Translations under genes and position numbers: made by a program
Part shown: positions 42,275-52,932 of the stretch, in pieces
Numbering within the stretch: the stretch's first letter is position 1
Layout of the letters: every line of letters starts with the position of its first letter
Assembly (NCBI GenBank): GCA_014695345.1
Contig: JACJOC010000077.1
Location: 1 to 64,000 of the forward strand
DNA: 64,000 bases
From: Cyanobacteria bacterium FACHB-471
GTDB lineage: Bacteria; Cyanobacteriota; Cyanobacteriia; Elainellales; Elainellaceae
Direction of reading: 5' to 3'
The notes under the pieces: generated by a model
What the model was told of the DNA's origin: nothing
Database searches by the model: none
What the model saw: only the letters and a program-made list of their open reading frames with translations

Positions 42275-42640
42275 ATGATTCAACAAGAGTCTTACCTTAA
42301 CGTGGCAGATAACAGCGGTGCTCGCAAGCTGATGTGCATTCGAGTTCTAGGTGGCAACCGTCGCTATGCTGGCGTAGGCGACGTCATCATCGCTGTTGTC
42401 AAAGATGCGATCCCAAACATGGCGATCAAAAAGTCGGACGTAGTGCGAGCCGTTGTGGTTCGTACTCGCAAAGGGTTACGTCGCGACAGCGGCATGAGCA
42501 TTCGCTTTGACGATAATGCAGCTGTCATCATTAATGCCGAGGGCAACCCTAGAGGAACTCGTGTATTTGGGCCTGTAGCCCGTGAGCTGCGCGACAAAAA
42601 CTTCACCAAGATTGTTTCTCTAGCTCCGGAGGTGCTGTGA
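42275..42640 (+). CDS. rplN: 50S ribosomal protein L14
   Basis: At the subunit interface; contacts L19, bridge B8 and the RsfS site. Its 121 residues include [40 protein letters not shown] and [20 protein letters not shown]. Its TGA shares one base with the rplX ATG, so translation is coupled. Confidence 0.98.
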   Translation: MIQQESYLNVADNSGARKLMCIRVLGGNRRYAGVGDVIIAVVKDAIPNMAIKKSDVVRAVVVRTRKGLRRDSGMSIRFDDNAAVIINAEGNPRGTRVFGPVARELRDKNFTKIVSLAPEVL

Positions 42641-42987
42641 TGCCAAAAGCTAAGCAACCCAAAGTTGGATACAAAATGCACGTCAAGAAGGGAGACACCG
42701 TTCAGGTAATCTCCGGAAAGGAGAAGGGTACAGTTGGTGAAGTCTTGCAGACTTTTCCAAAACTGAGCAAGGTCATCGTCAAAGGGGTCAACATCAAGAC
42801 CAAGCACGTTAAGCCTCAGCAAGAGGGAGAGTCAGGTCAGATTACGACGACTGAGGGTCCGATTCACAGCTCAAACGTGATGCTTTATTCGACCAAACAG
42901 AAAGTAGCGAGTCGTATCTGTTACACCTACAACTCTGATGGACGCAAGGTTCGGATGCTAAAGAAGACCGGCGAAATTCTTGACTAA
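42640..42987 (+). CDS. rplX: 50S ribosomal protein L24
   Basis: Assembly initiator with a KOW motif. The 115-residue protein has [20 protein letters not shown] (KOW) and [23 protein letters not shown] 42640 is used, overlapping the rplN stop by one base, with GGAGG inside rplN as ribosome-binding site. Start, size and position are standard. Confidence 0.97.
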   Translation: MPKAKQPKVGYKMHVKKGDTVQVISGKEKGTVGEVLQTFPKLSKVIVKGVNIKTKHVKPQQEGESGQITTTEGPIHSSNVMLYSTKQKVASRICYTYNSDGRKVRMLKKTGEILD

Positions 42988-43043
42988 GTAGTTCATCAAG
43001 CAGCAATCCTGACAAAGCCCAGGAAGCATCAAGGATAAAAAAT

Positions 43044-43589
43044 ATGGCAGAAAAGCTCAAAGTTACTTATCGAGAAAAAATTGTTCCAAAGCTGATGGAA
43101 CAGTTTCAGTACGAAAACGTTCATCAAGTTCCTAAGCTTGTTAAGGTCACTGTTAACCGAGGGTTAGGGGAAGCTGCTCAAAATGCGAAAGCATTAGAAG
43201 CATCCTTGAATGAGATTGCGATGATCACAGGGCAAAAGCCTGTTGTTACTCGTGCGAAAAAGGCGATCGCAGGCTTCAAAATCCGTAAAGGAATGCCTGT
43301 AGGTATTATGGTCACCTTGCGTTCAGACCGGATGTACGCATTCCTGGAACGGTTGATCAATTTGTCCCTACCCCGGATCCGAGATTTTCGTGGGATTAGT
43401 CCTAAAAGCTTTGATGGTCGTGGCAACTACACTTTGGGTCTGCGAGAACAGCTCATTTTTCCTGAAGTGGAGTACGACAGAATTGACCAGATTCGCGGGA
43501 TGGATATTTCAATCATCACCACTGCAAACACCGACGAAGAGGGCCGCGCTTTGCTGAAAGAAATCGGTATGCCCTTTCGAGACAATTGA
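43044..43589 (+). CDS. rplE: 50S ribosomal protein L5
   Basis: 5S rRNA-binding protein that forms bridge B1b and touches P-site tRNA. The 181-residue protein has [40 protein letters not shown] and [20 protein letters not shown]. In this cluster rpsN (S14) does not follow, unlike in E. coli; rpsH comes next after 23 bases. Confidence 0.98.
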   Translation: MAEKLKVTYREKIVPKLMEQFQYENVHQVPKLVKVTVNRGLGEAAQNAKALEASLNEIAMITGQKPVVTRAKKAIAGFKIRKGMPVGIMVTLRSDRMYAFLERLINLSLPRIRDFRGISPKSFDGRGNYTLGLREQLIFPEVEYDRIDQIRGMDISIITTANTDEEGRALLKEIGMPFRDN

Positions 43590-43612
43590 GGCAGTTTCAT
43601 AAAGAGGAAACT

Positions 43613-44014
43613 ATGGCGGTTAACGATACGATTGCAGACATGCTGACGCGCATCCGAAATGCTACTTTGGCACGGCACCAGACAACAGAGGTTCCGTCAA
43701 CTCGGATGACTCGCGATATTGCTAGGGTTCTACGAGAAGAAGGTTTTATTGCTGATTTCTCGGAATCTGGGGAGGGAGTTAAGCGCAATTTAGTACTCTC
43801 CCTTAAGTACAGAGGCAAAAATCGTCGGCCTATTATCAATACTTTAAAGCGCGTCAGCAAGCCAGGTTTACGAGTTTACTCCAACCGCAAAGAGCTACCC
43901 AGAGTCTTGGGTGGGATCGGTATTGCAATTATTTCTACATCCAGCGGAATCATGACTGATCGAGATGCACGCCGCCAGGGTTTAGGAGGAGAAGTGCTCT
44001 GCTACATCTGGTAG
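43613..44014 (+). CDS. rpsH: 30S ribosomal protein S8
   Basis: Binds 16S helix 21 and in enterobacteria represses the spc operon. At 133 residues it starts [20 protein letters not shown] from ATG 43613, preceded by GAGGAAA; an upstream start at 43586 overlapping rplE is less likely. It has [20 protein letters not shown] and the C-terminal [20 protein letters not shown]. Confidence 0.97.
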   Translation: MAVNDTIADMLTRIRNATLARHQTTEVPSTRMTRDIARVLREEGFIADFSESGEGVKRNLVLSLKYRGKNRRPIINTLKRVSKPGLRVYSNRKELPRVLGGIGIAIISTSSGIMTDRDARRQGLGGEVLCYIW

Positions 44015-44129
44015 GCATTACTCAGAGCAGTTGTTAGCTGTTAGTTCTTTGCGGTCAGATAGGCGGTGAGAGCTGACGACCATCAACTACTAGCAATTAA
44101 TCACTGTTGTTCAGGAGCAATTTTCAGTT

Positions 44130-44669
44130 ATGTCTCGTATCGGAAAACGTCCCATCCCTCTCCCTGCCAAGGTGACTGTCACCATTGCAGGTCAGCAGGT
44201 GGCAGTAAAAGGTCCAAAAGGTGAATTGTCTCGTATCCTCCCCGCCGAAGTAGAGGTGAGCCAGGAAGGAGAAACTCTGCTGGTTAAGCGCCGCAACGAT
44301 TCCCGTGTGGCTCGGCAACGTCACGGACTTAGCCGAACTCTGGTTGCCAATATGGTTGAAGGAGTCTCTCAAGGGTTTCAGCGTCGTCTAGAAATTCAGG
44401 GAGTTGGTTATCGTGCTCAAGTTCAGGGCCGTAACTTGACGCTAAACGTCGGTTATAGCAATCCTGTGCAGATCGCTCCTCCGGAAGGCATTCAACTAGC
44501 AGTAGAAAACAACACCAACGTTTTGATCAGCGGCATTGATAAAGAGATTGTTGGTAACATCGCAGCTCAAATCAGAGCGGTTCGTCCGCCCGAACCTTAT
44601 AAGGGTAAGGGAATTCGCTATGCAGGCGAGATGGTCAGACGCAAAGCTGGAAAGGCAGGGAAGAAGTAA
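44130..44669 (+). CDS. rplF: 50S ribosomal protein L6
   Basis: Two-domain protein near the sarcin-ricin loop and factor-binding site. The 179-residue protein has [40 protein letters not shown] and the signature [21 protein letters not shown] 115-base gap precedes it; two bases separate it from rplR. Confidence 0.98.
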   Translation: MSRIGKRPIPLPAKVTVTIAGQQVAVKGPKGELSRILPAEVEVSQEGETLLVKRRNDSRVARQRHGLSRTLVANMVEGVSQGFQRRLEIQGVGYRAQVQGRNLTLNVGYSNPVQIAPPEGIQLAVENNTNVLISGIDKEIVGNIAAQIRAVRPPEPYKGKGIRYAGEMVRRKAGKAGKK

Positions 44670-44671
44670 AA

Positions 44672-45034
44672 ATGAAACTTACTCGAAGAGAATCAACACA
44701 GCGTCGTCATGGTCGTATTCGGCGCAAAGTCATTGGAACCGCAGAGCGTCCTCGTTTGGCTGTTTTCCGTTCAAACCAGCATATTTACGCTCAGATCATA
44801 GACGATACTCGCCATCACACTCTAGTTTCTGCCTCTACTTTGGAGCCATCGTTGAAGTCAGAATTGAATTCTAGCGGCAACTGTGCTGCATCCGTGCAAG
44901 TAGGCAAGCTAATTGCACAGCGATCGATTGAGCAAGGTATCCGCCAGGTTGTCTTCGATCGAGGCGGCAAACTCTATCACGGACGAGTCAAAGCTCTTGC
45001 AGATGCTGCTCGAGAGGGTGGTTTGGACTTCTAA
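44672..45034 (+). CDS. rplR: 50S ribosomal protein L18
   Basis: Binds 5S rRNA with L5. Its 120 residues include [40 protein letters not shown] and [20 protein letters not shown]. It is coupled to rplF by its two-base spacing. Confidence 0.97.
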   Translation: MKLTRRESTQRRHGRIRRKVIGTAERPRLAVFRSNQHIYAQIIDDTRHHTLVSASTLEPSLKSELNSSGNCAASVQVGKLIAQRSIEQGIRQVVFDRGGKLYHGRVKALADAAREGGLDF

Positions 45035-45121
45035 GTAGATTTTTATTGAACTGTTGTCCTTTAAAAATGTGTCAAAGGCAAGCCCTCTAAGCAGACCAAG
45101 CTAAGTTTAAGGATTAAAGAC

Positions 45122-45643
45122 ATGGCAAATCGTCGCAAAAACAATAAAGCGAAAGAGAAAGAAACAGATTGGCAGGAGCGGGTTGTTCAGATTCGCCGGG
45201 TCACTAAAGTTGTTAAAGGTGGTAAAAAGCTGAGCTTTCGAGCCATTGTTGTAGTTGGCAATGAACGAGGGCAAGTCGGTGTTGGTGTTGGTAAAGCTAG
45301 TGACGTAATTGGTGCAGTTCGCAAAGGCGTAGCAGATGGAAAGAAGCATTTAGTTGATGTGCCCCTAACCAAAGCTAACTCCATTCCCCATCCCGTTAAT
45401 GGAGTGGGTGGCGGTGCCAAAGTGATGATGCGTCCTGCAGCCCCGGGAACTGGGGTAATTGCTGGTGGAGCGGTGCGAACTGTACTGGAGCTAGCTGGAG
45501 TGCGTAATATCTTGGCAAAGCAGCTAGGGTCAGACAACCCTTTAAACAATGCCAGAGCTGCTGCCAATGCGCTGGCATCTTTAAGAACTTTTTCTGAAGT
45601 TGCAGAAGAGCGAGGGGTTCCTATCGAATCTCTCTATGCCTGA
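45122..45643 (+). CDS. rpsE: 30S ribosomal protein S5
   Basis: Decoding-fidelity protein at the mRNA entry. The 173-residue protein has [20 protein letters not shown], the S5 signature [20 protein letters not shown] and [20 protein letters not shown]. rplO follows with no rpmD (L30) between, which is the cyanobacterial arrangement. Confidence 0.98.
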   Translation: MANRRKNNKAKEKETDWQERVVQIRRVTKVVKGGKKLSFRAIVVVGNERGQVGVGVGKASDVIGAVRKGVADGKKHLVDVPLTKANSIPHPVNGVGGGAKVMMRPAAPGTGVIAGGAVRTVLELAGVRNILAKQLGSDNPLNNARAAANALASLRTFSEVAEERGVPIESLYA

Positions 45644-45730
45644 ATTAATGGTTAGTGCACACCGATTGCTATTCACGACAAAGCATAAGCAAACGACTAA
45701 CTAAATTCTTTTTTGGAGAAGAACAAGCTT

Positions 45731-46177
45731 ATGAGATTAGAAGACGCTTCACCTCAAAAAGGTTCTCGAAGACGGCGGCGACGCATCGGTAGAGGTATCT
45801 CTGCTGGTCAGGGTGCTAGCGGTGGGTTTGGAATGCGGGGTCAAAAATCGCGCTCTGGTCGCAGTACTCGTCCTGGCTTCGAGGGGGGACAAATGCCTTT
45901 GTATCGGCGTATTCCCAAACTCAAGCACTTTACAGTAATCAATCGTCTGCATTACACCGTCATCAATGTTGGCGACCTAGAGTCACTGCCTGCTAAATCT
46001 GAAGTGACGCTTGAGTCTTTGATGGAAGCAGGAATTGTTACCTCAGATGATGGACCTTTGAAAGTTTTGGGAAATGGTGACCTAACTACTCAGCTTGAAG
46101 TGACGGCTGCTGCTTTTACGGCATCGGCTCGCACCAAGGTTGAGGCGGCAGGCGGTACCTGCAAGCTGCTAGATTAA
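45731..46177 (+). CDS. rplO: 50S ribosomal protein L15
   Basis: Late-assembly protein. The 148-residue protein starts [20 protein letters not shown] from ATG 45731 (GGAGAA upstream); an in-frame ATG at 45713 would place the ribosome-binding site inside the gene. It has [20 protein letters not shown] and [18 protein letters not shown]. Confidence 0.96.
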   Translation: MRLEDASPQKGSRRRRRRIGRGISAGQGASGGFGMRGQKSRSGRSTRPGFEGGQMPLYRRIPKLKHFTVINRLHYTVINVGDLESLPAKSEVTLESLMEAGIVTSDDGPLKVLGNGDLTTQLEVTAAAFTASARTKVEAAGGTCKLLD

Positions 46178-46326
46178 TAAATAGCTTGTACCTTATGCTT
46201 GAGAGTTCTACTTTGATCAAAGGGCAGAGTATTTCAGCGATGCTGTCATGCTTGGATTAGGCACAACTCAAAGAAGCTGTTCTGAGGAAAGCTGCGATCG
46301 CATATATCGGTAGAGGAACTCCTTAA

Positions 46327-47634
46327 ATGGTCGTTAGTAAAGATAAAGCCCCAACGGCTCAAGAAACGTTCATGCAAATGGCGCAAGCAGCAGGACTGAG
46401 AGGTCGGCTGCTTGTTACCGTTGGGATGTTACTTCTGGTTCGTCTAGGTATTGTAATTCCCGTACCTGGAATTAACCGCGATGCCTTGCAAGCAGCACTC
46501 AGTGACAGTGGCTTGGGAGGTCTACTTAGCTTTTTAGACATCCTGGCAGGCGGCGGAATTTCTGCGGTAGGGATATTTGCTTTAGGAATTTTGCCCTACA
46601 TCAACGCATCCATTATTTTACAGCTTCTAACGGCAGCGATTCCAGCTCTAGAAGACTTGCAGAAGAACGAAGGCGAAGCAGGAAGGCGCAAAATTTCCCA
46701 GATTACTCGTTATGTTGCCTTGGGCTGGGGATTAATTCAAAGTGTTGGCATCGCTTTGTTCGTTCGTCAATTTGCCGAAAACCCAAGCATCCTTTTTGTT
46801 GTAGAAACTGCTTTGGCGCTCACAGCAGGTTCCATGTTTGTGATGTGGGTTGGTGAGCTAATTACAGAGCGAGGAATTGGCAATGGAGCTTCTCTACTGA
46901 TTTTTGTAAGTATTGTCTCAACCCTGCCTCGTTCATTAGGTAATACTGTTGAACTTGCTCAGGGTGGCGATCGCAGCCTTGTTGGCGGCATCATCATTCT
47001 GATGCTGGTCTTCCTGGTTATGATTGTTGGCATCGTTTTTGTCCAAGAGGGAACTCGTCGAATTCCTATCATTTCTGCTCGACGGCAGGTGGGGCGCAGA
47101 CTCTACTTAGAAAGAAGCAGTTATTTGCCACTTCGCTTGAACCAAGGTGGGGTGATGCCAATCATTTTTGCTTCTGCAGTCATGGTTGTGCCAGCATCCT
47201 TGTCGCAGTTCATTCCCAACCAGTTTCTAGGACAGGTTGTCAGCTACCTGAGCCCTGGTACATGGGTTTATATAGTGGTTTACTTGGTGCTCATTCTGTT
47301 CTTCAGTTATTTCTACGCTTCCTTGATTGTTAATCCTGTGGACATGTCCCAGAACCTCAAGAAGATGGGAGCTAGTATTCCAGGAATTCGCCCCGGTAAA
47401 GCAACGAGTGAATACATTGAACGCGTTTTGAATCGTTTAACTTTTTTAGGCGCTGTATTCTTGGGGCTAGTTGCAATCGTTCCAACTGCGGTCGAAGGTG
47501 CAACCCAAATTAGGACTTTTCAGGGATTAGGAGCGACTTCACTGTTAATCCTAGTCGGTGTAGCAATCGATACAGCGAAGCAAATTCAGACTTATGTGAT
47601 TTCTCAGCGCTATGAAGGGATGGTGAAGCAGTAG
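46327..47634 (+). CDS. secY: Preprotein translocase subunit SecY
   Basis: Channel subunit of the Sec translocon, with ten transmembrane helices expected in 435 residues. Seen are [16 protein letters not shown] after the first helix, [20 protein letters not shown] (plug and helix 2), [16 protein letters not shown], and the C-terminal [20 protein letters not shown] and [20 protein letters not shown]. Its stop shares one base with the adk GTG. Confidence 0.98.
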   Translation: MVVSKDKAPTAQETFMQMAQAAGLRGRLLVTVGMLLLVRLGIVIPVPGINRDALQAALSDSGLGGLLSFLDILAGGGISAVGIFALGILPYINASIILQLLTAAIPALEDLQKNEGEAGRRKISQITRYVALGWGLIQSVGIALFVRQFAENPSILFVVETALALTAGSMFVMWVGELITERGIGNGASLLIFVSIVSTLPRSLGNTVELAQGGDRSLVGGIIILMLVFLVMIVGIVFVQEGTRRIPIISARRQVGRRLYLERSSYLPLRLNQGGVMPIIFASAVMVVPASLSQFIPNQFLGQVVSYLSPGTWVYIVVYLVLILFFSYFYASLIVNPVDMSQNLKKMGASIPGIRPGKATSEYIERVLNRLTFLGAVFLGLVAIVPTAVEGATQIRTFQGLGATSLLILVGVAIDTAKQIQTYVISQRYEGMVKQ

Positions 47635-48188
47635 TGGCAAGATTGATCTTTCTGGGGCCTCCAGGTGCAGGAAAAGGGACTCAGGCAGATACCCTTGCCC
47701 ATCTATGTAATATTCCTCACATTTCTACTGGGGACATCTTACGTGGTGCAGTTGCCCAACAAACTGATCTTGGCATAAAGGCTCAGTCCTATATGGACCA
47801 AGGTGAGCTAGTGCCAGATCAGCTGATTTTGGATCTGGTGCGCGATCGCCTTGGTCAACCCGATATAGAAAAAGGTTGGATTCTTGACGGCTTTCCTAGA
47901 AATGTGAATCAGGCTGTGTTTCTAGATGAGCTTCTGCAAGAGATTGAGCAAACGTGCGACTGTGTTGTCAATCTAGAAGTTCCCGATGATGTTCTAGTAG
48001 CTCGTCTTTTAAGTCGAGGGCGCAAAGATGATAGCGAAGAGGTAATCCGCAACCGACTTCAGGTTTATCGAGAGCAAACCGCTCCTCTGATTGATTTTTA
48101 CAGCGATCGCCAGCAGCTAATTTCTGTAGATGGAAATCGCTCCGTTGAGCACGTTAATGTAGATCTTCAGCAGATTATTCAAGACTGA
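47634..48188 (+). CDS. adk: Adenylate kinase
   Basis: Converts ATP + AMP to 2 ADP. Its 184 residues make it the short-lid form, without a zinc-type LID. P-loop [10 protein letters not shown] at 7-16, AMP-binding [19 protein letters not shown] and the LID Arg in [18 protein letters not shown] are present. The start GTG 47634 overlaps the secY stop by one base. Gene order secY-adk-infA is typical. Confidence 0.97.
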   Translation: MARLIFLGPPGAGKGTQADTLAHLCNIPHISTGDILRGAVAQQTDLGIKAQSYMDQGELVPDQLILDLVRDRLGQPDIEKGWILDGFPRNVNQAVFLDELLQEIEQTCDCVVNLEVPDDVLVARLLSRGRKDDSEEVIRNRLQVYREQTAPLIDFYSDRQQLISVDGNRSVEHVNVDLQQIIQD

Positions 48189-48412
48189 GGTATTAAATTC
48201 TCTAAGTCTTGAGTGTGTCAACCGTCGAAAAGCAATTGGGTCAAGTGAAGCTGTTTTCGCTAATTCTCCTTAAAGCTGTTTAGTATAGAGATTTGTTAAT
48301 CTTGAAATAAGCGTTAATGAGCAGAAACCATAGAAAATTCGTAGACTCAGGTCAAATTGTGAATTTCTAAGTTTCCGAGATCGTTTTGTACTTTAGTTTG
48401 AGGAAAAGCGCA
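48189..48412. other. Intergenic region before infA
   Basis: A 224-base AT-rich gap breaking the otherwise tight cluster. GAGGA at 48399-48403 serves infA. No methionine aminopeptidase gene is present here, unlike many bacteria. I see no clear promoter or hairpin. Confidence 0.35.
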
Positions 48413-48637
48413 TTGTCTAAACAAGATCTAATTGAAATGGAAGGTACGGTAACAGACTCGTTACCTAACGCAATGTTTCGGGTTGACCTAGATAACGGCT
48501 TTAATGTTTTGGCTCATATCTCGGGCAAAATTAGGCGAAACTACATCAAGATTCTTCCGGGCGACCGAGTGAAGGTTGAATTAACTCCTTACGATTTGAC
48601 AAAAGGTCGAATCACTTATCGGCTTCGCAAAAAGTAG
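48413..48637 (+). CDS. infA: Translation initiation factor IF-1
   Basis: OB-fold protein that blocks the A site during initiation. Its 74 residues match the highly conserved cyanobacterial sequence ([20 protein letters not shown] ... [20 protein letters not shown]). The family N-terminus requires TTG 48413 as start, with GAGGA 9 bases upstream; the in-frame start at 48386 would add nine unrelated residues. A rare start may keep IF-1 synthesis sensitive to its own activity. Confidence 0.93.
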   Translation: MSKQDLIEMEGTVTDSLPNAMFRVDLDNGFNVLAHISGKIRRNYIKILPGDRVKVELTPYDLTKGRITYRLRKK

Positions 48638-48698
48638 AGGTAGCTATCTTCTGAGTAGAAGAAATAACAAACAGCCTCCTCAGAAGTCGGTTCGCAGT

Positions 48699-48727
48699 TT
48701 GACCAGAGCAAGAATAATTGCTATAAT
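48699..48727 (+). promoter_or_regulatory. Internal sigma-70-type promoter before rpmJ
   Basis: TTGACC (48699-48704) and a perfect TATAAT (48722-48727) are exactly 17 bases apart, the best promoter match noted in the window. It lies between infA and rpmJ and would start a transcript near 48734 covering rpmJ-rpsM-rpsK-rpoA-rplQ. Confidence 0.7.
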
Positions 48728-48761
48728 GACAACTTTGTACAAGATTGGAATAGCCTAAGAG

Positions 48762-48875
48762 ATGAAGGTTCGCGCATCCGTTCGTAAGATTTGTGAAAAA
48801 TGCCGCGTCATTCGTCGACGTGGCAGGGTTATGGTAATTTGCTCCAACCCAAAACATAAGCAGCGTCAAGGTTAG
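48762..48875 (+). CDS. rpmJ: 50S ribosomal protein L36
   Basis: The smallest ribosomal protein, here 37 residues ([20 protein letters not shown] ... PKHKQRQG). The zinc ligands are complete (Cys11, Cys14, Cys27, His32), so this is the C+ (zinc-binding) form. It is directly behind a strong internal promoter and 99 bases before rpsM. Confidence 0.96.
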   Translation: MKVRASVRKICEKCRVIRRRGRVMVICSNPKHKQRQG

Positions 48876-48974
48876 CTGTGTTACTAGTAGACGGTTTGGG
48901 TTTAAGCGAGAAAATCGCTTTTATTGGTAGATAGAGCAGTATTCCAGAATTTAACGTTAGGGGGAGATGGCAGA

Positions 48975-49358
48975 GTGGCACGTATTGCCGGAGTAGACCT
49001 TCCACGTGACAAGCGTGTCGAAATTGGTCTGACTTATATATTTGGAATTGGGTTGTCGAGTTCTAAAGCAATCCTAGTTAAAACAGGTGTGAACCCAGAT
49101 ACGCGGGTTAAGGACCTTAGTGATGCGGACGTTGGTGCGCTTCGGGAGGTCGTTGAAGCCGATTACCAGGTAGAAGGTGATCTTAGGCGCTGGAACCAGA
49201 TGAACATTAAGCGTCTAATGGACATCGGAACCTATCGAGGACGTCGTCACCGTATGGGATTACCCGTTCGTGGTCAGCGAACTCGAACTAATGCCCGCAC
49301 AAACCGGGGTGGTCGTCGAACAGTTGCTGGTAAGAAGAAGGCTCCAAGCAAGAAATAG
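48975..49358 (+). CDS. rpsM: 30S ribosomal protein S13
   Basis: Head protein that contacts L5/L31 and P-site tRNA. At 127 residues it starts [20 protein letters not shown] from GTG 48975 with GGGGGAGATGG upstream; an in-frame GTG/TTG start at 48924 would add 17 unrelated residues. It has [20 protein letters not shown] and a basic tail. A 254-base gap follows before rpsK. Confidence 0.96.
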   Translation: MARIAGVDLPRDKRVEIGLTYIFGIGLSSSKAILVKTGVNPDTRVKDLSDADVGALREVVEADYQVEGDLRRWNQMNIKRLMDIGTYRGRRHRMGLPVRGQRTRTNARTNRGGRRTVAGKKKAPSKK

Positions 49359-49612
49359 TTTTAGGGCTCCAGACACGCGCCACAATATCCCTAGGTTCTT
49401 GCATAGGAGCAAATTGCGAACATTGGCTCTTGCATGATCAAAAATTTGCTGGATTGCCTCAATCTATTTTTGGTCTAAGTGCATGTTCGAGTATGGAGTT
49501 AAGTATAGGTTTGAGCTTCTTCTGTCTTACCTGATCAGCTCCATAAGGCTAGGAAAATGAGATTTTGGCTTCCCTAGATACAAAGTTTAAGTTTTTATCC
49601 AGAGAGTAAAGT

Positions 49613-50008
49613 ATGGCGAGACAACCAACTCGTAAGTCCGGGGCAAAGAAGCAGAAAAAGAATGTGCCGAGTGGTGTTGCACATATTCAGTCAACTTTCA
49701 ATAACACCATCATTACGATTACAGATATTAATGGGGAAGCTATTTCGTGGGCTTCGTCTGGTTCTAGTGGCTTTAAAGGTGCCAAGAAGGGTACACCGTT
49801 TGCTGCTCAGACAGCTGCTGAGGGTGCAGCTCGGCGGGCTGTTGATCAAGGTATGCGTCAGATTGAGGTTATGGTAAGTGGTCCAGGATCTGGCAGGGAA
49901 ACCGCAATTAGAGCCCTACAGGGCGCTGGACTAGAGATTACGCTTATCCGTGACGTTACTCCCATTCCTCACAATGGTTGTCGTCCTCCTAAGCGACGGC
50001 GGGTTTGA
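49613..50008 (+). CDS. rpsK: 30S ribosomal protein S11
   Basis: Platform protein near the E site and the Shine-Dalgarno cleft. Its 131 residues include [40 protein letters not shown] and [17 protein letters not shown]. In this cluster rpsD (S4) is absent between S11 and rpoA, as in cyanobacteria and plastids. Confidence 0.98.
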   Translation: MARQPTRKSGAKKQKKNVPSGVAHIQSTFNNTIITITDINGEAISWASSGSSGFKGAKKGTPFAAQTAAEGAARRAVDQGMRQIEVMVSGPGSGRETAIRALQGAGLEITLIRDVTPIPHNGCRPPKRRRV

Positions 50009-50134
50009 GGCGAACTGGAAGTAAACAGTTCGAGAGATATTGAGAGCGGTGCATCCGGTAACCTACCGGGAGATAAATTGAGTCAGGAAAGTGTTGTTTG
50101 CCTTTCCAATGCTAGGGAAGAGGGAGGTTGGTCT

Positions 50135-51082
50135 ATGGCACAGTTTCAGGTCGAGTGCGTAGAAACAGATAATGTTGATGATCGAAATCTTTATGGGCGA
50201 TTCATTCTAGAACCGTTGGAAAGAGGTCAAGGCATTACAGTCGGAAATGCTTTGCGTCGAGTGCTTCTCTCGAATTTAGAAGGAGCGGCAGTAACGGCTG
50301 TGCGTGTTGCTGGGGTAACGCACGAATTCATGACCATTCCTGGTGTCCGTGAAGATGTCTTGGACATTATCTTGAACATGAAAGAGATTGTGCTGAAGAG
50401 TTACTCCTCTCAGCCTCAAATTGGGCGCTTGCTCGTCCAAGGTCCTGCGACTGTCACAACGGAACATTTCGAGCTTCCTTCTGAAGTTGAGATTATTGAT
50501 CCGACTCAGTATATCGCCACAGTTGGAACTAACTCGACTCTAGAAATGGAATTTAGGATTGAGAAGGGCATTGGCTACCGGGCTGTTGAAAAGGGACGCG
50601 ATGAAACGGCAGCTTTGGACTTTCTTCAAATCGATTCAGTTTTTATGCCTGTCCGTAGGGTCAATTACACGATTGAAGATGCTCGAGTCGGCGGTTCCCT
50701 TGAAAAAGACCGTCTGATTATGGAGGTTTGGACGAACGGAAGCTTAACTCCTCAGGAAGCATTGAGTCAAGCCGCAAGTATTCTAGTTGATCTATTCAAT
50801 CCTCTCAAGGATGTCACTTTTGAGCCGTTGAGGGATGACTTCCCAGAGGACGAAGACCCAACCAATCAAATTCCTATTGAAGAGCTTCAGCTGTCGGTTC
50901 GAGCGTACAACTGTTTGAAACGGGCACAGATTAATTCAGTGGCGGATCTTCTGGATTACAGCCAAGAGGATCTTTTGGAAATCAAGAATTTCGGTGCTAA
51001 GTCGGCTGAAGAAGTAATTGAAGCACTGCAAGTTCGGCTTGGCATTACTCTGCCTCATGAGAAACCAGCTAAGACTAGCTAA
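50135..51082 (+). CDS. rpoA: RNA polymerase subunit alpha
   Basis: Dimerises to start polymerase assembly; its C-terminal domain contacts UP elements and activators. The 315-residue protein has the NTD motifs LEPLERGQGITVGNALRRVL and VRRVNYTIEDARVGGSLEKD, and the CTD SVRAYNCLKRAQINSVADLL and ILVDLF linker segment. ATG 50135 with GGAGGTT upstream is standard; a start at 50078 adds 19 unrelated residues. Confidence 0.98.
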   Translation: MAQFQVECVETDNVDDRNLYGRFILEPLERGQGITVGNALRRVLLSNLEGAAVTAVRVAGVTHEFMTIPGVREDVLDIILNMKEIVLKSYSSQPQIGRLLVQGPATVTTEHFELPSEVEIIDPTQYIATVGTNSTLEMEFRIEKGIGYRAVEKGRDETAALDFLQIDSVFMPVRRVNYTIEDARVGGSLEKDRLIMEVWTNGSLTPQEALSQAASILVDLFNPLKDVTFEPLRDDFPEDEDPTNQIPIEELQLSVRAYNCLKRAQINSVADLLDYSQEDLLEIKNFGAKSAEEVIEALQVRLGITLPHEKPAKTS

Positions 51083-51154
51083 TCTCTTGCAGTTCTAAGT
51101 TTCTGTAGCAGTCAAATCGATTTCAAATTCATCTTCTATTTCTACATTGGTATC

Positions 51155-51505
51155 ATGCGTCATCGTCGTCGTGTTCATCAGCTTGGAAAACCCGCTGACC
51201 AGCGTAAAGCTCTCTTAAGAGCTTTAACTACTGAGTTGATTCGTCACGGTCGTATTACTACGACCAAGATACGGGCTAAAGCAGTTCGTTCTGAAGCAGA
51301 CAAAATGATTTCTCTGGCTAAGGACGGCTCTCTGTCTGCTCGCCGTCAAGCGTTGGGTTATCTTTACGATAAGCAACTCGTTCATGCGTTATTTGAGCAA
51401 GCCAAAGAGCGCTACAGAGATCGCCAAGGAGGTTACACTCGCGTTCTTCGCACCGTTAATCGTCGAGGTGATAATGCTGAAATGGCAATTATTGAACTGA
51501 CTTAA
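51155..51505 (+). CDS. rplQ: 50S ribosomal protein L17
   Basis: Near the tunnel exit. Its 116 residues include [40 protein letters not shown] and [20 protein letters not shown]. It ends the alpha-type segment, and truA follows after nine bases. Confidence 0.98.
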   Translation: MRHRRRVHQLGKPADQRKALLRALTTELIRHGRITTTKIRAKAVRSEADKMISLAKDGSLSARRQALGYLYDKQLVHALFEQAKERYRDRQGGYTRVLRTVNRRGDNAEMAIIELT

Positions 51506-51514
51506 GCTGTTGTC

Positions 51515-52423
51515 ATGTCTACACCTGCTATGCAGTCTTCATGGGTAACAGCTGCTCCTAGTTCTGATGTTGAACCAACACCGGAAAAGTTACAGAGAGT
51601 TGCCTTGGTGATTCAATACTTAGGCACTCACTTTCATGGTTGGCAACGTCAACCTCAGCAGCGGACCGTACAAGAAGAAATCGAAAATGCATTGCAGTCT
51701 GTATTAGGATACTCAGTCACGTTGCATGGGGCTGGTAGGACTGATGCTGGAGTACATGCAGCGGCACAGGTTGCTCACTTTGATGCGCCTGCAATTGTTC
51801 CAACCCATCGATGGGCAGATATCCTCAATCATCGGCTTTCGTCAGATATTGTGGTTCGAGCTTCGGCCGCGGTTGATTCCAATTGGCACGCTCGATTTTC
51901 AGCTTTGTGGCGACGCTACCGTTACTCGCTCTATACTGACAAACGTCCCAACTTGTTTGTGCGCCCCTTTTCCTGGCATTATTATCAAGCTCCTTTGAAT
52001 GAGGGTTTGATGCAAGAGGCGCTAACGCCGATGATCGGACGCCATCATCTGGCAGCTTTCCATCGAGCAGGATCAAGTCGTCCTCATTCTTGGGTGGAGG
52101 TTCAAACAGCGAAATGTAGTCGCGATGGAGCGTTTATTCACATTGAGCTGCAAGCAAGCGGGTTTTTATATGGGATGATGCGGTTGCTCGTGGGTCTGCT
52201 GGTGCAGGTTGGGCGAGGGTTGCGATCGCCTGCTGAATTTACCGAGCTTTGGATTTCCGAAAGGCGAGACCAAGTTAGATATGCCGCTCCCCCGCATGGT
52301 CTTTGTTTGTTACGGGTTGGCTACCCCGACTTCCCTTTTCCTACTGAGCTTTGGTTTGATACGCAGCCCAAGTTTGTCTTGCCTACTGTGGATGAGTTGA
52401 GATTCGAACATTTGCTCGGTTAG
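51515..52423 (+). CDS. truA: tRNA pseudouridine synthase A
   Basis: Makes pseudouridine at positions 38-40 of the tRNA anticodon arm. The 302-residue protein has a ~30-residue N-terminal extension, then VALVIQYLGTHFHGWQRQPQ and the catalytic motif GAGRTDAGVHA (nucleophile Asp near residue 75). ASGFLYGMMRLLVGLLVQVG is the conserved C-terminal signature. Placement between rplQ and rplM is typical. Confidence 0.96.
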   Translation: MSTPAMQSSWVTAAPSSDVEPTPEKLQRVALVIQYLGTHFHGWQRQPQQRTVQEEIENALQSVLGYSVTLHGAGRTDAGVHAAAQVAHFDAPAIVPTHRWADILNHRLSSDIVVRASAAVDSNWHARFSALWRRYRYSLYTDKRPNLFVRPFSWHYYQAPLNEGLMQEALTPMIGRHHLAAFHRAGSSRPHSWVEVQTAKCSRDGAFIHIELQASGFLYGMMRLLVGLLVQVGRGLRSPAEFTELWISERRDQVRYAAPPHGLCLLRVGYPDFPFPTELWFDTQPKFVLPTVDELRFEHLLG

Positions 52424-52479
52424 ATCATAAGTTCTCAATTTGATTTTCTATACTGAATGATTGAAGGATATTTAGAGCT

Positions 52480-52932
52480 GTGAACAAAACATACGTCCCC
52501 GAAAAAGCTTCTCTAGAACGAAACTGGTACGTCGTAGACGCTGCTGAGCAGCGTCTAGGGCGATTAGCCAGCGAGATTGCTATGGTTCTGCGAGGTAAGA
52601 ATAAGCCAACTTATACGCCTCATTTGGATACAGGTGATTTTGTGATTGTGGTCAACGCTGAAAAAGTCAGCGTTACTGGCAAGAAGTATTCACAAAAGCT
52701 TTATCGTCGCCATTCGGGTCGTCCTGGTGGAATGAAAACTGAGACATTTGCAAAGCTGCAAGCCCGTGTGCCGGAGCGAATCATTGAGCAAGCCGTTAAA
52801 GGGATGCTACCTAAGAACACATTGGGCCGGCAACTATTTACGAAGCTCAAAGTTTACGTAGGCCCTGACCATCCTCACCAAGCTCAAAAGCCCGAAGTAT
52901 TGCAAATTAAGACCATTCCAGGAGAAGAGTAA
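52480..52932 (+). CDS. rplM: 50S ribosomal protein L13
   Basis: Early-assembly protein. The 150-residue protein starts at GTG 52480 ([20 protein letters not shown]). It has [40 protein letters not shown] and [20 protein letters not shown]. Its TAA shares one base with the rpsI ATG, so the two are coupled, as almost everywhere in bacteria. Confidence 0.98.
   Translation: MNKTYVPEKASLERNWYVVDAAEQRLGRLASEIAMVLRGKNKPTYTPHLDTGDFVIVVNAEKVSVTGKKYSQKLYRRHSGRPGGMKTETFAKLQARVPERIIEQAVKGMLPKNTLGRQLFTKLKVYVGPDHPHQAQKPEVLQIKTIPGEE

Noticed and set aside
45187-45567. Antisense open frame across rpsE
   Set aside because: A shadow of the highly conserved S5 gene; Thr/Ala/Pro-rich translation with no homology I recognise.
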